Of a stretch of 7,929 nucleotides of DNA, positions 6,686 to 7,929 are shown one piece after another. This DNA is from Candidatus Dormiibacter sp. (lineage in GTDB: Bacteria > Chloroflexota > Dormibacteria > UBA8260). Where the stretch lies: assembly GCA_025450495.1 (NCBI GenBank), contig JANWHI010000123.1, forward strand, positions 1-7,929, in the 5' to 3' direction. Below the pieces are notes generated by a model, which saw only the letters and a list, made by a program, of their open reading frames with translations, had not been told where the DNA came from and ran no database searches. Position 1 is the first letter of the stretch; each line of letters opens with the position of its first letter. Both the position numbers and the translations under genes were made by a program.

Positions 6686-6691
6686 ACGCGT

Positions 6692-7929
6692 ATGAAACAT
6701 CGACGGATAGCAATGGCACTGGCTGTGCCGGCGCTGATTGCCACCGCCTGCGGCAGCGGAGGGGGCAACAGCCCGAGCGGCCAGGCGCTGTCGCCCAACC
6801 AGGTGTTCAGGTTCCCCATCGTCAACGATGTCAAGACGCTGGATCCCGGACACGTCTCTGACGCCGTCTCCATCGAGCCCGTCCGGAACATGTTCGACGG
6901 CCTCTACAAGTTCGACGACAACCTCAAGCTGGTTCCGGACATCGCCACCGGCCAGCCCGACGTCTCCTCTGACGGTCTGACCTACACCTTCCACATGCGT
7001 CATGACGTCAAGTTCTCCAACGGGGACCCGGTGACGTCGGCCGACGTCCTCTACAGCTGGAACCGGGCCGCGCGGCTCAACGATTCTTACGGCATCGTCT
7101 TCCAGCCGATCGTCGGCTACACAGCCGTCGCGCCGGCGACCGGCACCCCGACGGCCACCACGCTGTCCGGCCTCACCGCCCCTGACACATACACAGTCAA
7201 GGTGGTCCTGACGGCGCCAGCCGGCTACTGGCTGACCGAGGTGGGACTGTGGACGATGGACGTCCTCGACCAGAAGGTGATCCCCGGAGACACCGACAAG
7301 ACCTGGTGGACCAATCCGGCCACCGCGATCGGCACCGGTCCCTACAAGCTGACCGCGTACGTCCCCAAGGACCACCTCTCCTTCGCTCCCGTCCAGAACT
7401 GGTGGGGCGGCAGCACCGGCCACCTGACCGACATCGAGATGCAAGTTCTCGCCGACCAATCGAGCCAGGTGACCAAGTACCAGAGCGGCGGCTACGACTC
7501 GGTCGGGCCGGCCGACACCTACCCACCGCTGGACGCCGTCCGGAACTTCCAGGCGAACCCGGCCCTCTCGAGCCAGTTCGTCAACATCCCCGGCGCGCGC
7601 ACCACCTGGGTCGGCTTCAACTTCAACCATGGTCCGTTCGCGCCCCCGCCGGGCAACATCGACGATCCCGTCTCCCTGGCCGGCCGGCGCGCCTTCAGTG
7701 AGGCGATCGACCGCACCCAGCTCGTCAACGTCGCGTGTGGCCCCGGCGGCATCGTCTGCAAGCCGGCGACCGGAGGCGTGATCAGCAAGGGCCTCCAGGG
7801 CTACCTCGGCGACAACCAGGACCCGACCGCAGTGTTCGACGCCACCAAGGCCAAGGCCGACCTGCAGACATGGGACCCCAACAGCACCAAGCGCGCGGGT
7901 CTCGTCTACTGGTACAACACCGGCACTTC
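6692..7929 (+). CDS. Peptide ABC transporter substrate-binding lipoprotein, SBP_bac_5 family (3' end outside window)
   Basis: This is a membrane-anchored binding protein of the OppA/DppA type, which captures oligopeptides or related solutes outside the cell for an ABC importer. The visible 412 codons are open to the right edge. A basic start (MKHRR), hydrophobic stretch and lipobox-like ATAC with Cys20 indicate lipid modification, followed by a flexible GSGGGNSPSG linker. Family hallmarks include KTLDPGHVSD (48-57), the signature DGLTYTFHMRHDVKFSNGDPV (94-114) followed by SADVLYSW, IGTGPYKL (213-220), WVGFNFN (306-312) and RRAFSEAIDRTQLV (332-345). Cys349 and Cys356 in a glycine-rich loop could form a disulfide. 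Full-length members have about 500-600 residues, so the C-terminal lobe is missing. ATG 6692 is supported by the RBS and signal peptide. Permease genes would be expected downstream. The substrate cannot be told: family members also bind nickel, haem or sugars. Confidence 0.93.
   Translation, partial: MKHRRIAMALAVPALIATACGSGGGNSPSGQALSPNQVFRFPIVNDVKTLDPGHVSDAVSIEPVRNMFDGLYKFDDNLKLVPDIATGQPDVSSDGLTYTFHMRHDVKFSNGDPVTSADVLYSWNRAARLNDSYGIVFQPIVGYTAVAPATGTPTATTLSGLTAPDTYTVKVVLTAPAGYWLTEVGLWTMDVLDQKVIPGDTDKTWWTNPATAIGTGPYKLTAYVPKDHLSFAPVQNWWGGSTGHLTDIEMQVLADQSSQVTKYQSGGYDSVGPADTYPPLDAVRNFQANPALSSQFVNIPGARTTWVGFNFNHGPFAPPPGNIDDPVSLAGRRAFSEAIDRTQLVNVACGPGGIVCKPATGGVISKGLQGYLGDNQDPTAVFDATKAKADLQTWDPNSTKRAGLVYWYNTGT

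Larger units (their letters stand above)
6525..6691. promoter_or_regulatory. Divergent regulatory spacer between kinase and lipoprotein genes
   Basis: This 167-nt spacer separates the starts of the leftward kinase gene and the rightward substrate-binding lipoprotein gene, so it must hold both promoters unless one is transcribed from elsewhere. It contains a good -10 candidate for the kinase, three short inverted repeats and a Shine-Dalgarno run for the lipoprotein gene. I could not find a convincing -35/-10 pair reading rightward. No small open reading frame or RNA gene was recognised here. Confidence 0.7.

Noticed and set aside
5475..6695. A 406-codon plus-strand frame opposite the kinase gene, plus similar frames at 3100-4593 and 4110-5015
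   Set aside because: These are antisense to well-supported kinase and regulator domains, have no recognisable motifs or ribosome binding sites, and have skewed Arg/Gly/Ala composition.
6521..7630. A 369-codon open frame on the minus strand opposite the lipoprotein gene
   Set aside because: Its translation is low-complexity, rich in Gly, Val, Arg and Asp, with no family motif, and it lies opposite a clear SBP_bac_5 protein. Long antisense frames are expected in GC-rich coding DNA.

Overview
This is a GC-rich bacterial window whose protein-coding third positions are overwhelmingly G or C. It contains one long leftward block of six genes and one rightward gene that starts divergently from it. 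The SBP lipoprotein signal, the short actinobacterial-type threonine synthase, the GTG starts and the candidate leaderless-type starts suggest a high-GC lineage such as Actinobacteriota or a Chloroflexota/Dormibacterota-like group. This placement is an inference, and no marker gene in the window settles it.

Layout on the minus strand, in transcription order: a membrane sensor histidine kinase (6524-3996) overlaps its NarL/FixJ-type response regulator (3999-3400) by 4 nt. After a gap of only 32 nt come hom (homoserine dehydrogenase, 3367-2099), thrC (threonine synthase, 2099-1041), thrB (homoserine kinase, 1044-139) and the first 47 codons of an aspartate kinase (lysC/ask, 142 to beyond base 1). 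Every junction from hom onward overlaps: TGATG, ATGA, GTGA. No terminator-like hairpin was seen between the response regulator and hom. On the plus strand, an SBP_bac_5-type (oligopeptide/dipeptide-binding) lipoprotein begins at 6692 and runs off the right edge without a stop. The 167-nt divergent spacer (6525-6691) holds a -10-like box for the kinase gene, several small inverted repeats and a ribosome binding site for the lipoprotein gene.

The biosynthetic genes cover aspartate to aspartyl-phosphate (aspartate kinase) and aspartate semialdehyde to homoserine, homoserine phosphate and threonine. Aspartate-semialdehyde dehydrogenase, the step between, is not in the window. The two-component system could be co-transcribed with the threonine genes, and it is divergent from a probable peptide-uptake component. 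A link between peptide supply, signalling and threonine synthesis is possible but not shown by the sequence.

Most of the window is ordinary, well-conserved metabolism and signalling. The points most worth checking are the degenerate effector loop in the Hom C-terminal ACT-like domain, the SD-less starts with close -10 boxes, the symmetric elements around the kinase promoter and the large extracytoplasmic sensor domain of the kinase. I found no RNA genes, mobile elements, CRISPR arrays or attachment sites.
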